This document shows positions 51,770 to 63,169 of a DNA stretch of 64,000 nt, in pieces. The translations under genes and the position numbers were made by a program. A model generated the notes under the pieces. That model searched no databases. It saw only the letters and a program-made list of their open reading frames with translations, and had not been told where the DNA came from. This stretch comes from Malus domestica. Lineage: Eukaryota; Streptophyta; Magnoliopsida; Rosales; Rosaceae. Position 1 is the stretch's first letter; every line of letters starts with the position of its first letter. The DNA lies in NCBI RefSeq assembly GCF_042453785.1, contig NC_091673.1, positions 6,164,501 through 6,228,500 of the forward strand, read 5' to 3'.

Positions 51770-52980
51770 CAGTGGAATCTGGCAGTAGTTGCTTCGCATG
51801 TAATTTCCTGGTCCAAACTTTTTCAAGACAAATAGTGAATATCAGAATATCACAGTTCATTCTTTTACTCAGTGCTCTCCTTCTCCTGTAATCTCTTGCA
51901 TAGAAAATGTGCCTCAAAGTTCTAATCTATCACAAATTACGGACGCAAATACAGAACATGGTCAATCAATCTTCTAATAAATCAGCATCATCTGGGGTAC
52001 TGCAAATGCTTGCTTTTCGTTTTGCAGTTTTACGTGTTTCTTGCAAACTCGGGACTTATTCTCTCTGCACCATTGATATTTGATAATTAATTGTTATACT
52101 TATTTTTTCAGTCAGCTCGTTTAATGGAATATTTCCTTGATCATGCTAAAGACAACACAGAGAAGGGTTTAGAAACCTGCAGGATTCTTGGCGCCTTTCT
52201 TGTAAGATTCACACTCTGGTTCTAAAAGCATTTTTCTTATTGCATAAGAAACTATCTTCAGATTTCTGGACAGTTTCTTCTGTCTCCGAATCTTGTTTAG
52301 TGAAACCCAATATCTCTCAGTTTCTCACCATTTGCAATCTCGAAATCAGTACGGTTGTGATTACTCTGGTCTTTTAGTCCATATGTACACATTCAAAATG
52401 TTATAAACGATCAAGAAGCTTTTGCCATACAAAACGAACAGTCACCTTTTCCGGTTGGATGGATCCTTGTAGGTCATAATTATCTATTCTTCTGCTGCTT
52501 GCTTCCTCCTGTATCACTCTACACTTGACAGATTCTTGTTCACTTTGTTAACCATTTGTTTTCAGAGTCTCAGACACATCTTTCTCAAAGTTGTTTCATA
52601 TCATCAGTGGATTGCCACACTCATTCTTCATATCAGGTACGGAACAGCCTCCGTTCTTTAGCTGCAAAATTTAATAGTCTCAGAATTTTAATTGGATTTC
52701 AAAATTAAGCATGCATAGGTTAGAAGAACTTAAAAATAAGATGCAGTAACATTATGAACTTCATACCATTTCCCATGTTGGCTTGTTCCGAATTACTCAG
52801 TTGCCTTCTTCGGTGTGGTTTTGTCTGCTTCGATTAGGAACCATGGGCAGCATTTTTATCTGGTTCCCCCGGTATGCTGTCCTCAGCGAAGTCCTATAAC
52901 ATTTCTCTTTCCAACTTTTATCTTCAGGTTATGATACCTGAGGCTTTTGCCATTGTCACGACTCCAACTGATACCTCAAG
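51770..52980 (+). pseudogene. AMSH-type (JAMM/MPN) deubiquitinase, decayed
   Basis: Pieces of an AMSH2-like gene are still in order: an upstream exon relic (SPVISCIENV, about 51870-51985, with a frameshift at its end), SARLMEYFLDHAKDN (52112-52201), AIQNEQSPFPVGWIL (about 52404-52471), THLSQSCFISSVDCHTHSSY (52566-52636) and MIPEAFAIVTTPTDTSR (52928-52980). Intact AMSH enzymes cut K63-linked ubiquitin chains in endosomal sorting, using a zinc in the His-x-His-Pro...Ser...Asp motif. Here the first His and the Pro are lost, the Gly after Glu-Thr-Cys is Arg, an expected exon after 52201 is missing, and no exons follow 52980. The splice sites around the surviving exons are intact, so decay is probably not ancient. 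Confidence 0.8.
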
Positions 52981-53813
52981 GTATGCAGCAACACTAAATA
53001 CAAAGTTCAGTCGTTATGCTTTAAACAAAATTTGGCAATTTCATCGTCGTAGTGTTAGATTCAAAAGTCTTAAATGCTCAATCTCCTTCCATCTATATTT
53101 CGGCTCACAAGCTTTAGATGCTGTCTTTCATTCCCTTGGTGTTGTCCTTGCCTCTGTTCTTGTAGCATCTTCGATCTTCGACAACAATGGAAGCACCCTT
53201 GGTTGTGGCCATTAGTCTTTGCTATGCACGGCCATGCCACTCTGATGTTTTGACATTGACATAACAATTTCGGTCAGTTGGTGCAAAAGGGAATGAAGGG
53301 GAGAATGCAGTAATTTGGGAACGTATCTTCTCTGTTCACCAGTTTCCCCTTGAAAATTTGACCACTACGCCGAGCCGTCGCGTTGGTAGCGAAATAAGAA
53401 TTCTATTGCAAAACTAATTACGTATGCCAGTTGGATATGCAACTGCATCTGCACGACACCTTCCCGGAAAGAGAACGACGCTGCAGTTAAAACACATAGC
53501 TATGTTGTTATGTACGAGGAATTTTAGCCATTCAAAAGCTTATTGATCAATGTTTAAATATTAGAATTTATGTTCTTAATCTTTGGTTTTACTCAAATTC
53601 TATGTAAGGGCTTACATCAAAAGCTTCGCCTTCGTGGATCATCATCATTTGCCAACTTATTCAAATTTCTAGCAAAATCCCCGTACTTTTTACTTTGTTT
53701 CGATTTAAGACAATTTGACATGTTTCAAAAAGTTAAGAAAGCTCAAAATCAAATTGAAAGTTGCGATGCAAATCTAAAGAAGATGATTAAGTTAAGGACG
53801 CGTTGTTACTTTT

Positions 53814-54011
53814 GGAATTGGTTCCTCTCCGAGGGAAAGCCTCGGGATCCTCCTGATCGGACAACAAAGGCTGTTGAATTTTGATCCAACGACTACAATT
53901 ATTATAACTTTTAGAAGAATTCTTGTTTGTAGCAGTTAGATCAAAATCTAACGGTCCATATTGTCCGGTCAAGAGGATCCCGAGGCATTGCCCCGGAGAG
54001 GATCCAATTCC
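53814..54011. mobile_element. Mutator-type MITE, 198 bp, with 9-bp TSD
   Basis: Flanked by a perfect 9-base duplication GTTACTTTT (53805-53813 and 54012-54020). The long terminal inverted repeats (about 75 bases) begin GGAATTGGTTCCTCTCC on one side and GGAATTGGATCCTCTCC on the other and share GCCTCGGGATCCTC and CGGACAA. There is no coding sequence. It sits between the AMSH pseudogene and the 3' end of the DUF1645 gene. Confidence 0.9.
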
Positions 54012-54020
54012 GTTACTTTT

Positions 54021-54398
54021 CTCTATATACTGAACACAATCAAACGGTGTTTGACAAAAAAAGAAAAAAAAAACAAAAAACAAAACAAACGATGAACCCA
54101 TTTAGAATTTTTCTTTCATTCTTAAACATTTAAACAAAATAAAAATAAGAATATGTTAATGATTTCTTTATTATTCTTGTACATTTGGGGAAAAAAAATA
54201 TTCTCATTTAAATACTTATATATAATTGTGGTTTCCTAATAATATCAACAAGCCTGAAATGGAATAGTCCATTTTTCCCAATACAAAGACCATTCTCTCC
54301 GTCGCCAATAATTTACAGAAATTAATTAAACAAATAAAAAAACCCTAAAAAAGTAAACAAAAATAAATAAAGAAATAATTAAATGACCGTTGATCCCC
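54021..54398. other. 3' flank of the DUF1645 gene
   Basis: AT-rich sequence with AATAAA-like motifs on the minus strand, likely the 3' UTR and terminator of the DUF1645 gene. No other feature is seen. Confidence 0.4.
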
Positions 54399-55289
54399 TC
54401 AAAACGGATGGACGTTTCTGCTCAATCCGTTCACATTTGTGAAGAACCCAACCACCGGTCGATACGGCAAGTACGACCGCCGTTTGTCCCCCTCCTTCTT
54501 CTCTCTGTTCTTCACGTAATGCTTCTCGTGCGCAGACGACACCGTTTCGACTTTCTTAGCCTTCCCCTTTAACTTCTCCACCGTCTTTTGAATCTTAACG
54601 CTGCTCTTCTCATCCGCCGCCGATTCATGGCTCGGCTTCGGGCTCGCCGCGGACTTAGGTTTAAGGAAAACAAATGCGTCCTTTCCGTCGCTGTTGCTCC
54701 GGAGCTTCAAGTCCCTGACTCTCCACAGCTTCGAGGACCCCGTGGAATTGCTCTTGTTCCGGAGCTCCACCGGCTTCCCGGACCACTCACAGTACGTTCC
54801 TTCCGGGACTGCTTCGAGCTCGTCCGACTCGGACGCCGACGACGACGGCGTGTCCCGTTCCTCGAAGAAGAGCTTCATCAATGGCGGCCGCAGAGACGAG
54901 GACGAAGCCGCTCCGGCTCTTGAAGCATCGCCGTCGTCAGCGTCGGCGAAGAGGAGATCTCGGTTGAAAATCGGATATACCGGCCGGAAGTGGCCGTTCT
55001 GGAATATATCCTCCGCGGAAATCGGCGACCCGTCGGCGTTCGTAGGGGCGAAAGAGAAATCGTCGTCGTTTTCGCTCTCGCATTCGCCGCCACCGTCCAC
55101 GATTTGAGCTTCTTTATCTTCCATTCCTGGCTTCTCAGCGTCCACGAATTCGAAATCGCCGCCGGAACCGGCGACTTGGAGCTTGGAGCTGAAATTCGCA
55201 GAGAGCTGCGCGTACTCGACTTCGAAATCGTTCATGGAACCGTGGGATTCGAAGCTCGGCGACACGGGAAACACGGAAACCGCTTGCAT
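54399..55289 (-). CDS. DUF1645 family protein (At1g23710/At1g70420-like)
   Basis: A single-exon gene of 296 codons on the minus strand, with a high-GC coding region in AT-rich surroundings. Family landmarks appear in order: FEVEYAQLSANFSSKL near the N-terminus, DDDFSFAPTNADGSPISAED and FRPVYPIFNRDLLF, then LRPPLMKLFFEERD, PEGTYCEWSG, SKLWRVRDLKLRSNSDGKDA and the C-terminal LPYRPVVGFFTNVNGLSRNV-HPF. A Lys-rich stretch (about 225-275, KLKGKAKKVE and KNREKKEGDKRR) could be a nuclear localisation signal. The family is plant-specific, often stress-induced, and has no established biochemical function; none is claimed here. A minus-strand TATA box lies about 140 bases upstream. The start is the first ATG of the frame and fits the family N-terminus (MQAVSVFPVSPSFES). 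Confidence 0.92.
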   Translation of the reverse strand: MQAVSVFPVSPSFESHGSMNDFEVEYAQLSANFSSKLQVAGSGGDFEFVDAEKPGMEDKEAQIVDGGGECESENDDDFSFAPTNADGSPISAEDIFQNGHFRPVYPIFNRDLLFADADDGDASRAGAASSSSLRPPLMKLFFEERDTPSSSASESDELEAVPEGTYCEWSGKPVELRNKSNSTGSSKLWRVRDLKLRSNSDGKDAFVFLKPKSAASPKPSHESAADEKSSVKIQKTVEKLKGKAKKVETVSSAHEKHYVKNREKKEGDKRRSYLPYRPVVGFFTNVNGLSRNVHPF

Positions 55290-55428
55290 TTCCAGTTTTG
55301 TTGGATCGAGAAGTTGGGGTTGGGGTTTTTGAGGTTGAGAGAGAGAGAGAGGGGCAGCGGGTGTAATTAAGAAAGGTATTAAAGATTTGGGTAATTAATG
55401 ATGGAAGAGAAATGAAGTGGGGTTGGCT

Positions 55429-55437
55429 TATATATAA
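55429..55437 (-). promoter_or_regulatory. TATA box of the DUF1645 gene
   Basis: TTATATATAAG in the minus-strand orientation, about 140 bases upstream of the start codon. A (CT)n tract (about 55336-55352 on this strand) follows in the predicted 5' UTR, as is common in plant leaders. Confidence 0.65.
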
Positions 55438-56764
55438 GAGGCGGGGCAGTATTGGTGGGTGGACCCACCAAATATGGGTAGGTTTATAGGTCGCTGGGAG
55501 GCTTCGGATTCACACGGGACACGTGTTCATACCACGCGGATGATGTTGGAGGCAGCCATTTGTGAATTTGGTGGAATCTAGGGAAAAGGGATAGTGCTGT
55601 TGTAAGTTTCAAGTGAACATTAATTTGTAAGGTATCAGAGATTTTCGTAGCGTTATTTTTTTTTTTGAAAATGGATTCTTGTTGATTACGTTTTTTAAGT
55701 ATTATTTGTATTTAATTTTAAATTTTAAATTTTAAATAAATTTTTATCATATAATATACGATAAATGATTACGATCATGAAATTTCTGGAATCCGGATCA
55801 TTCTCCTTTCTTTTTGTTGGGGATGGGGTTGACATGCGTGGGGAAGAAGAACGAAAATTCAAAGAGGTGGATGGTGGGGTGGGCTGTGGAGGATTGGATA
55901 TTAAAAAGAGTTGGGTGGGGTAGCAGGAGGAAGGGACACGTCATGGGTGAAGTAATGAATGCTAATGTGATTGGGGCTGTGACTTGCTTGGCAATTCCGG
56001 GATCTTACCTTCATCTCCTTACCAAACAACAACAAAATAATAGTATTTCAAAAAAAAAAAAAACAACAACAACAACAAAATAATACTATTTTTTTGCTTT
56101 TTTGGCTTTTGGTTTTTTGAGTAATTGAGAAAAAGAAAAATATATTTGGTACGATTCGTTGGTGTAGCTGGAACTTGGGCAGAAAGTTTTCTGGGGAATG
56201 AAAAGTGGAAAAGTCCAAATTTGTGAGATGGTTGAAAAAAGCGAAAAGTAAAAGCCGGTTTATGAATCTGCCAAAATCTGACCTGATATTTTCCATCCAT
56301 CTTCAACATGAATACATAATTAACAATGGTATTAACTTAATTACATCGAGTGGTTCAATGGTAAAGATGCGAATTCCGGTTTTAAAAAGATGTTTTAGAT
56401 TCGAGACTCCAAGCTGATGAGTCTGCTATAAAATACCTGCATCATTTCACCTACATCTCATTTGCTTCAACATATTGAGTACCAGTTACACCACTAACAT
56501 GGTGTATCGGTACTCTATATTTGTTTTCTTTTTTCCCTTATTAAAAGCTAGCTCTTATACAATTAAAAAAAAACATTGTGCTTTGAATATTTTACAATGC
56601 ACCTTAGTTTATGTGTTCGCCTTGACAATGAGACAAAAACATTTGCATTTACATTTATATTGGTTGGGTACGTGTAAGAATACATGGTCGTCACCTAAAT
56701 AATAAGCATGGTTTATAGATATGTATTGCAATAAATGATACGTATATAAATAATGGAGGCGAAT

Positions 56765-57125
56765 CTGTGACACTACTTTTTTTAAAGAACTTTTACACAC
56801 ATTTTGTTTGAGGCTTACTTCGTAATATATTTCTACAACCCAAATTGTATATCTTTTAGGTATACCCTAAAAAATCATGTCTACCAAAATCATCTAAATT
56901 TGAAACCATATGACCGCTAAATTAAGGGTTTAGGGTTTCTTTGTGAAACCTTATTCGTTCATTTTCTTCATTAAAGATAAAAGTCTAAATGGTTTTGGAT
57001 TTGTCTAATTTTTTGTAAAGATGATCTATGAATGATGTTCTAAAAGAGATTGTTTGGATCGTTAAAATACATTACGGTATGAGTCCCACAATAACTCGTG
57101 TAAAAAATTATATAATAAACAGATC
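56765..57125. repeat. Dispersed repeat also present in both duplication copies
   Basis: Shares a run of motifs with about 16370-16690 and 27050-27370: TATATCTTTTAGGTAT, AATCATGTCTA-CAAAATCA, CCATATGACC, AATTTTTTGTAA-GATGAT and TATGAATGATG. All three are about 330 bases and collinear. No coding capacity. Confidence 0.65.
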
Positions 57126-58740
57126 TGAACCCATAGAGAATAATTCAACTTTTATTTAATTTTTTACATCATGAAAGTGGTTCTTAATTACATGAGTCCG
57201 AATCAATACATGTATTTGGATTAGAAGAAGGGGGGAGGTGGTGGTGAACGTACGTCATGCATGAATGATCAGTTTCTTGATTCTACGTAACCCTCACATT
57301 CTTCTGGAATTTCAGTCCTCATCATATAAAAATGAAGGCGTCACGACTTACCATCTCTACCACGTGAGATATCGACTAAAAAATAATAGTATGAAATTCT
57401 AATCTTTCTAGATGCCCACTAGCTTATAATTATCCACTCCTCATCCCTTATGGATTAAGGTTTTTTAAGGGTTTCTGACTTTCCGGTCACGAGAGGGCTT
57501 CATAGTATAGGTCAAAACCCCTCTTCTTCTCATCTTAAGCTTTGACAAACAATATACAGCTTTTTTTGGGGTTGCTTAATTTTTTTTATTTTTTTTAATA
57601 AGCAATTTCTTAAAAAAGTTGCCTTAATTTTGTTTGGTAAATTAAATTTTTTTTTTTTTTTTTTTTGTCAAACGATGAGCCAAAAACAGCAGAAAGCAGA
57701 AGGAGCTTTACACATGCTTCACAAAAAAACTTTTTCTTTTAATTGGAGGCAAGTAAACAATACCAATTAATGAAAATTTCATATTGACAATTATGCCCCT
57801 ATCTTTTTTTTTTGGCTAAAAGAACTTTTAGCAGTATAGTTTACCAAATATTTACCTGCTTTTTTTTTTTTTTTTTTTTAAATCTATTAACTATCACATT
57901 ACAACAAAAGCAGTTTTGAATAAAAACACAACAATTCCAAATTGGCCTCTAGTCTTTTTATAACGGATCAACACATCAACAACAAAATTATGCCGTCGTA
58001 ATTAATTTAACCGAAACTAAATAAATATCGAATTCATCACGCACACAAATATATATGTTATATATCCTCGCATTCATAAGAGTTGAATAATACTCCACAA
58101 TATTGTTATTTGGTCATACAACTCACTAAGCACATAATTAATGGTGTACTAAGTTATTAACAGATAAAATATACAAGTTTGGACCGACTGGGTCAATTCC
58201 TTAATCCTTGATGTGCAAGAGACTTGTGACCCAGGCAACAAACCCCCTCGACCAATCCGACATTGTGGACTGGTGGATGCTCGTTTACTATTTCGAAGGT
58301 CGTACCGAAGCACATACAGCTCACACAACACAAAACACAAACTTATCACAACTTGATGTGTGATTAGATAGGTCCCATTTGGTCCAAGTTTTGGCGCAGC
58401 AAAGCAGAATCCAACCATAGCAGTTTTTGGGATGAAAAAAAGAAGGTTCCAATATCCATGGAAAAATTGACTTTACGTGGGTCAATCATTCATCACATCT
58501 TTTACTAGCAGTACACGCCCACAAAAAGAAGATAAAAATAATAAAAAATTGTTCATCTTGTTTCAACGAAAGCAAATGAACTAATTGAGTAGTTGCAAAT
58601 TGTCAAGGAAAATTAGAAACAAGTTAGGCTATATGCCAAACTTCCATCTAGAAAATGTTTACTAGAAATTAAGTTATTAGGTCACTAAGCTTGGTTTCAT
58701 ACTTTCATTTAGCGATTATGTACTATATATAAGTCTATTG

Positions 58741-58742
58741 AT

Positions 58743-58771
<29 letters not shown>
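58741..58771. repeat. (TTTA)n microsatellite
   Basis: About eight uninterrupted ATTT units. Confidence 0.9.
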
Positions 58772-58773
<2 letters not shown>

Positions 58774-59450
58774 ACTTGAAAGAGTTTTTATAGTCAGATC
58801 TCTTAACTATTGTCCTCATCGTACTCCAACCATATATCTACTAATATATATGTCAGGTAATTTGCTGGACGAGAACATATTTCACACCTAGGTTTAAAGT
58901 CCATTTCTTACGATAATTTTATTTGGTGGTCTAATGGTGAAGCTAGGAATTTTTTAGTAGGTGGGCTATAGCTTAAAAATTTCCATCTTTATAAACAAAG
59001 GAACTTGGTACTATATTTTTCATAGTATCAGCTAACTTAAGAAAATTTTCACAAAGTGAGCCAAGAATTTTTCGTTATTAAAAAATACGTGGTAAAATTC
59101 AAACAAATCCAAACTTGAAACATATATGTACAAAAAGCAATGAGAAAAAGGATGTAAGAAAAACATATGGTTTGTAAACTATTATATAATTTTATATATA
59201 ATTAAATTGAGAGAACTAAGATTAGTAACTAAATATATGGTCGGCCACATTTAAAAATCAATGAAAATATATGTAAAATTTTATTTTTTCACCTAAAATT
59301 ACATGGGCTATACCCCACGGTATCCTTTAATGTGGCTTCGCTAGTGATCTGGTCATATAAAACTAGTCACATTATTGACTGCATATAAATTCATTATTAT
59401 CTGTGAGAGTCATATGTATTAAGAAGGTGATTAACAATGTAACTAATTGT

Positions 59451-59631
59451 CTTTTTAGCCAAAATGGTATTTGAGATTGACATAACACTTCACTTTGGTC
59501 AATGAGATTTAAAATCAATAGAAGTTGTTCTTGAGTTTGTCCATCATCAATCAGTTTGGTCATTCTATGAAATCTCAAGGACCAAAGTGAGGAGTTATAC
59601 CAATCTCAAGAATCATTTTGGATAAAAAGCC
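59451..59631. mobile_element. Fold-back MITE, about 180 bp
   Basis: Arms 59451-59510 and 59568-59631 are inverted repeats sharing CTTTTTA-CCAAAATG, TTGAGATTG, ATAAC and TCACTTTGGTC. The loop is about 57 bases. Edges may carry a short duplication, but it is not clear. Confidence 0.65.
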
Positions 59632-61019
59632 AAATTAATTTTGTGCATCTAAATATAATTACATAAGCACTTAAACCAAAACAGGCTATAAAATTTTACC
59701 AAAAAAAAAAGGCAATAAAATTGGGCTGAGTAAATGAAAGACGGGCCCAATAAGACAAATCAATTTTGGGCCAAATAATCAAGAAATCGCAGGTGGGGGG
59801 AAGGCCTAAACAAAACCATTACGCTCGCACTTCCCCATTTCTGTTGACAATTTATTTATTGTTTTTCTTTGAGGTGATTTATTTATACGGTATATTGTTT
59901 TGCAAACAAATATTTTTTTCAATACAATGGTATATTTATTTGACAAAAGAATACAATAATATATTTATAAAAATATTTGAACTAAGTGGCACAATAAACT
60001 TGTCAAAATGATGTAATACCTGCAAGTTGTGAATAATCTCATACTTAGAATTTTTTGTTCCAACTCACTGGGTTACGAGTTTAACCACTCAATTTTCTTC
60101 TTAATATTAATAAAAAATTAATGTAAAATCTGAACTAAATTACACAATAAACCATCTTCTGTGATAAATCATCTTCTCTCCCTCTAAATTTTATATTGAT
60201 TGAATAATTGTTTGGTTTTTGGGGATATTCATGAAGCAATGGCACTGCTGTGATAATTCTTATTGATGTTTCCCTTCAGGACACTTCGAACGGCTTCACC
60301 ATCCCTTCTGTAATTGGTACATCAGCTTCCATTATTCCTGCACTCCATTGTATTTTGCAGAAACACACCATGCAAAAGGTGCACATTGAATCTCATGTGT
60401 ACGGCTTCTGCAACAGAGGAGTCTTAGAATCCCATGTGATTAGTATTCAACAAAGGCGTGCGAGATTTCTTCTATTGTTTCCAAGAAGCATGCTCCGTTC
60501 AATAATCTAATCTTATTTCGACATCCTTGTTTGATGCTCTTATCAGAATTGACAAACTTGTCGAAGTGTTGCGGATACGGAGAACGAAGAATGCCAAGGT
60601 TTGTACCCGTTACCGGACTTCTCCTGGTTGTCAGCGCGCACCCCTCTGTTAATATGCTTTTCCGATACTCTGTGATGAAACCGGTGTTCCCAAATTTCAA
60701 TAATAACAGCGTGCGAAGATGTTTAAAGACCTAATCATCGTTGTAATTGATAAAGAGTAGGAGTTTGTCTCAGCAACACAAAATGAGGGTTTCGGTCGTT
60801 ATATATAGGACTTGACCAGACATCCCACGGCACGAGCTGACGACAATCACGGGGTATATTGGCAGTCTAATTTTCATGAACACGCTAAATTTGCGAGTGC
60901 TTAGTCATTGTAATAATAAAAAGTCATTTGTATACTAATCTTCTGTTCTTAATTGGTTTGTACTTTTTACATCTCCTTTCTCTTCCTTCCTGTGAAAGGC
61001 AACGGATTTCTCATATTAT

Positions 61020-61183
61020 TTTTTAAATTGATAGCATTTAAAAGTAAGACTTTGAAAACTTTGAGTTTTAAGGATAAGAACAAAATAAAAGGTAAAGTGA
61101 ATAGTACCATGATTGACTTTTTAGTGTATAAATGTGGTTTTTCGTTAAAATGAACAGTATCGAAAACTTTTCATTAAAGTTTT
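61020..61183 (-). mobile_element. 154-bp MITE family, copy 5 (inverted, diverged)
   Basis: On the minus strand it starts AAAACTTTAATGAAAAG and contains TACTGTTCATTTTAACGAAAA and ACACTAAAAAGTCAA. The far end has diverged or been replaced, so neither boundary nor target duplication can be fixed. Confidence 0.6.
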
Positions 61184-61610
61184 TATATTAATATTTAAAA
61201 GTCGACTTTAAATTATAGAATAAATATATATTAAAAAAAGTTCCACAAAGTGAATTGCTTGGGCCATAGACCCTAGAGGGGGTTATTGAGCTTGCTGATC
61301 AAGCAACTCAGGCGGCCAAAGCCGAAAAAACGGTCACGTTGTCATTCACACTGCTGAATAGAAACCCAAGTTGCACTCTCTACGCATATTGCCAATTCAA
61401 AGTCGGTCACAGCTACATATGAAGAAACAACCAGAAACCACCATTTTTGAGAACCAATCTGTATATTTCGATTTCGATTTCGTTACACTGCATATCAATG
61501 GGAATTGATACAATGAAGCAAACAAAAACCTTTGGTTGACTGTCTGTCTAAATCGTCTCTAAATCTGTGTATCCGAAAGTAAGGCCCTAAGGATTGCTCA
61601 CCAAACAACG

Positions 61611-62964
61611 TTATGCATTTGCCCTGGCACCAATCTGCCTCTTGACAGATTTGATCACTCCAATCAACAGCCTGTCACCGGCAATCTGCCTCACCCTCTG
61701 TATCAGCTGCGGGCGCGTTACCTTGTTCGCCTGCAAAATCAATCGAAAAGTTCGAAATGAAGTGATCATGCTGTCATGATTGATGAAGATTAAACATGAG
61801 AAACAGAAAATGTCATAGAACTTACTCTGAATTCATTGTGACAAGCAACAAGCAATTGCATTTTCTGAGGAGGCAAGAACTTCGAGAGAATGGACATCAG
61901 AGCAGGGAAGCTCATCCATGGAGATGTGGGGGGTTGTCTCAAAGCACTCTGCTGCGCAGTTGGAACACCTGAAACAACTGAACATACAAAAGCAGGGTTA
62001 AATCTCATTTCGAAAACCCGAAATCTCCACCAAACAACCAAACAAAGAACACAAACCAAATTACCAATTCGAATTTCGAATTGAGCTACTAACCATTAGG
62101 GAGAGTGTTAGGAGCCTTGAAGCTGACTACATAGCAAGGATAAATGTGAGAGTTCATGATAGCACTCCAAACAACATATCTTCTCGGATTTACCAGATTA
62201 TCCACTCCAGTGTCCACCTCCTTGCAGCTCGGTTGAGATTGCTTAGAGCCCGGCGCCACCATTTCCGCCTTCCCCAATATCACACGGCACAGCAAGATGT
62301 GCTTCAGCCCACTTTCATCCACAGCCGACGACAATGCTCTACACAAATGTCAATACAATCCATCAAATTTTCGATAAAAATGGAAGGTTTCGATTTTAAA
62401 GATGTGAATTTCTCAAAGATCAAACAGAAACAAGAGTTGGGTACAAATCAAAATCCCCTGAAAATCAAAAAATTACCCATCACATGTAAATTTGGCAGGA
62501 ATCATATGAACACCGACACCGTATGACACTTCATTTGGGACAGGCTCTCTGCACCGATTGAAACCATGGACCAAAACATCACAAAGCTCCTGCTTCGATC
62601 CGCCATACCAAGCGTACTTAACATTGGCGTTGCCGCCGCACTTACTTGCCACCGCCTGAGAGAAAATCTTGAACGACTCAAACCTCGCCTTCCTGGTCGG
62701 ATCGGAGCTCAAGTTCTTGTGCACCGCCACAATATTCGTGTCCCTCCCGGCCAATCCCATGCCCGAAACAAAGCTCTTCTTGATGATCTCGTGCTCTAAA
62801 CTCTCGTCATCCACCCGTATCATCCCGCTCCGGGTGAAAACACCAAACCGATCCGATACGGCGGCGTTCGAATCGCCGCAATCGGACCCGGAATCCAAAA
62901 TTTCTTCGTCATTATCAATAGTCATCGAGATTTGGTCTTCGAATTCAAACTGATCCGTCGACAT
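61611..62964 (-). CDS. SRO: SRO protein (SIMILAR TO RCD-ONE, short type): PARP-like + RST
   Basis: Four minus-strand exons (62964-62477, 62338-62094, 61968-61826, 61730-61611) join in frame into 331 residues. An acidic N-terminus ([16 protein letters not shown]) is followed by the PARP-like region ([87 protein letters not shown]). The C-terminal RST domain (about 257-325: [20 protein letters not shown] to LLIGVIKSV) binds transcription factors such as DREB2A in this family. No WWE domain is present, as in SRO2-SRO5. Plant SROs generally lack the usual PARP catalytic triad and act in stress and development as interaction hubs; catalytic activity is not assumed. The start is the first ATG of the exon; an in-frame TATA-driven leader lies upstream. 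Confidence 0.94.
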
Positions 62965-63154
62965 CGCTCCTACAAACTTACGAATTAAGCGATCGGATCA
63001 GCGAGAAATCGAAAGACAAATCGAAAGACAAATAACTACAAACAACTCTGTATACAAAAATTTTCAAAAAAAATTCATATATCAAAGAAGCAAGAAACGG
63101 TTCAAGATCTCAGAATCCGGGACCAAATAGATCAGGGAAGATTAAATCTTGGAG

Positions 63155-63163
63155 ATATTTATA
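63155..63163 (-). promoter_or_regulatory. TATA box of the SRO gene
   Basis: TATAAATAT in minus-strand orientation, about 190 bases upstream of the start codon, giving a 5' UTR of about 160 bases. Confidence 0.6.
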
Positions 63164-63169
63164 GGAGAT

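Larger units (their letters stand above)
55450..61610. other. Gene-free region between DUF1645 and SRO
   Basis: About 6 kb without a recognised gene. It contains a dispersed repeat (56765-57125), a MITE (59451-59631), a diverged 154-bp-family MITE (about 61020-61183), poly-T/A runs (about 57645-57667 and 57861-57880) and a (TTTA)n tract (58741-58771). A tRNA-like GAGTGGTTCAATGGTA... GATTCGAGACTCC pattern at about 56348-56410 may be an old SINE head. Open frames on both strands at 60250-60734 are unrecognised. Confidence 0.5.

Noticed and set aside
54588-55370. Several plus-strand open frames of 110-137 codons
   Set aside because: They are shadows of the GC-rich DUF1645 gene on the other strand.
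56345-56412. Possible tRNA gene (TGGTTCAATGGTA ... GATTCGAGACTCC)
   Set aside because: It has A- and B-box-like motifs, but no cloverleaf with paired acceptor stem could be found. An old SINE head is more likely.
62146-62953. Plus-strand open frames up to 126 codons
   Set aside because: They overlap SRO exons on the opposite strand and have no independent similarity.
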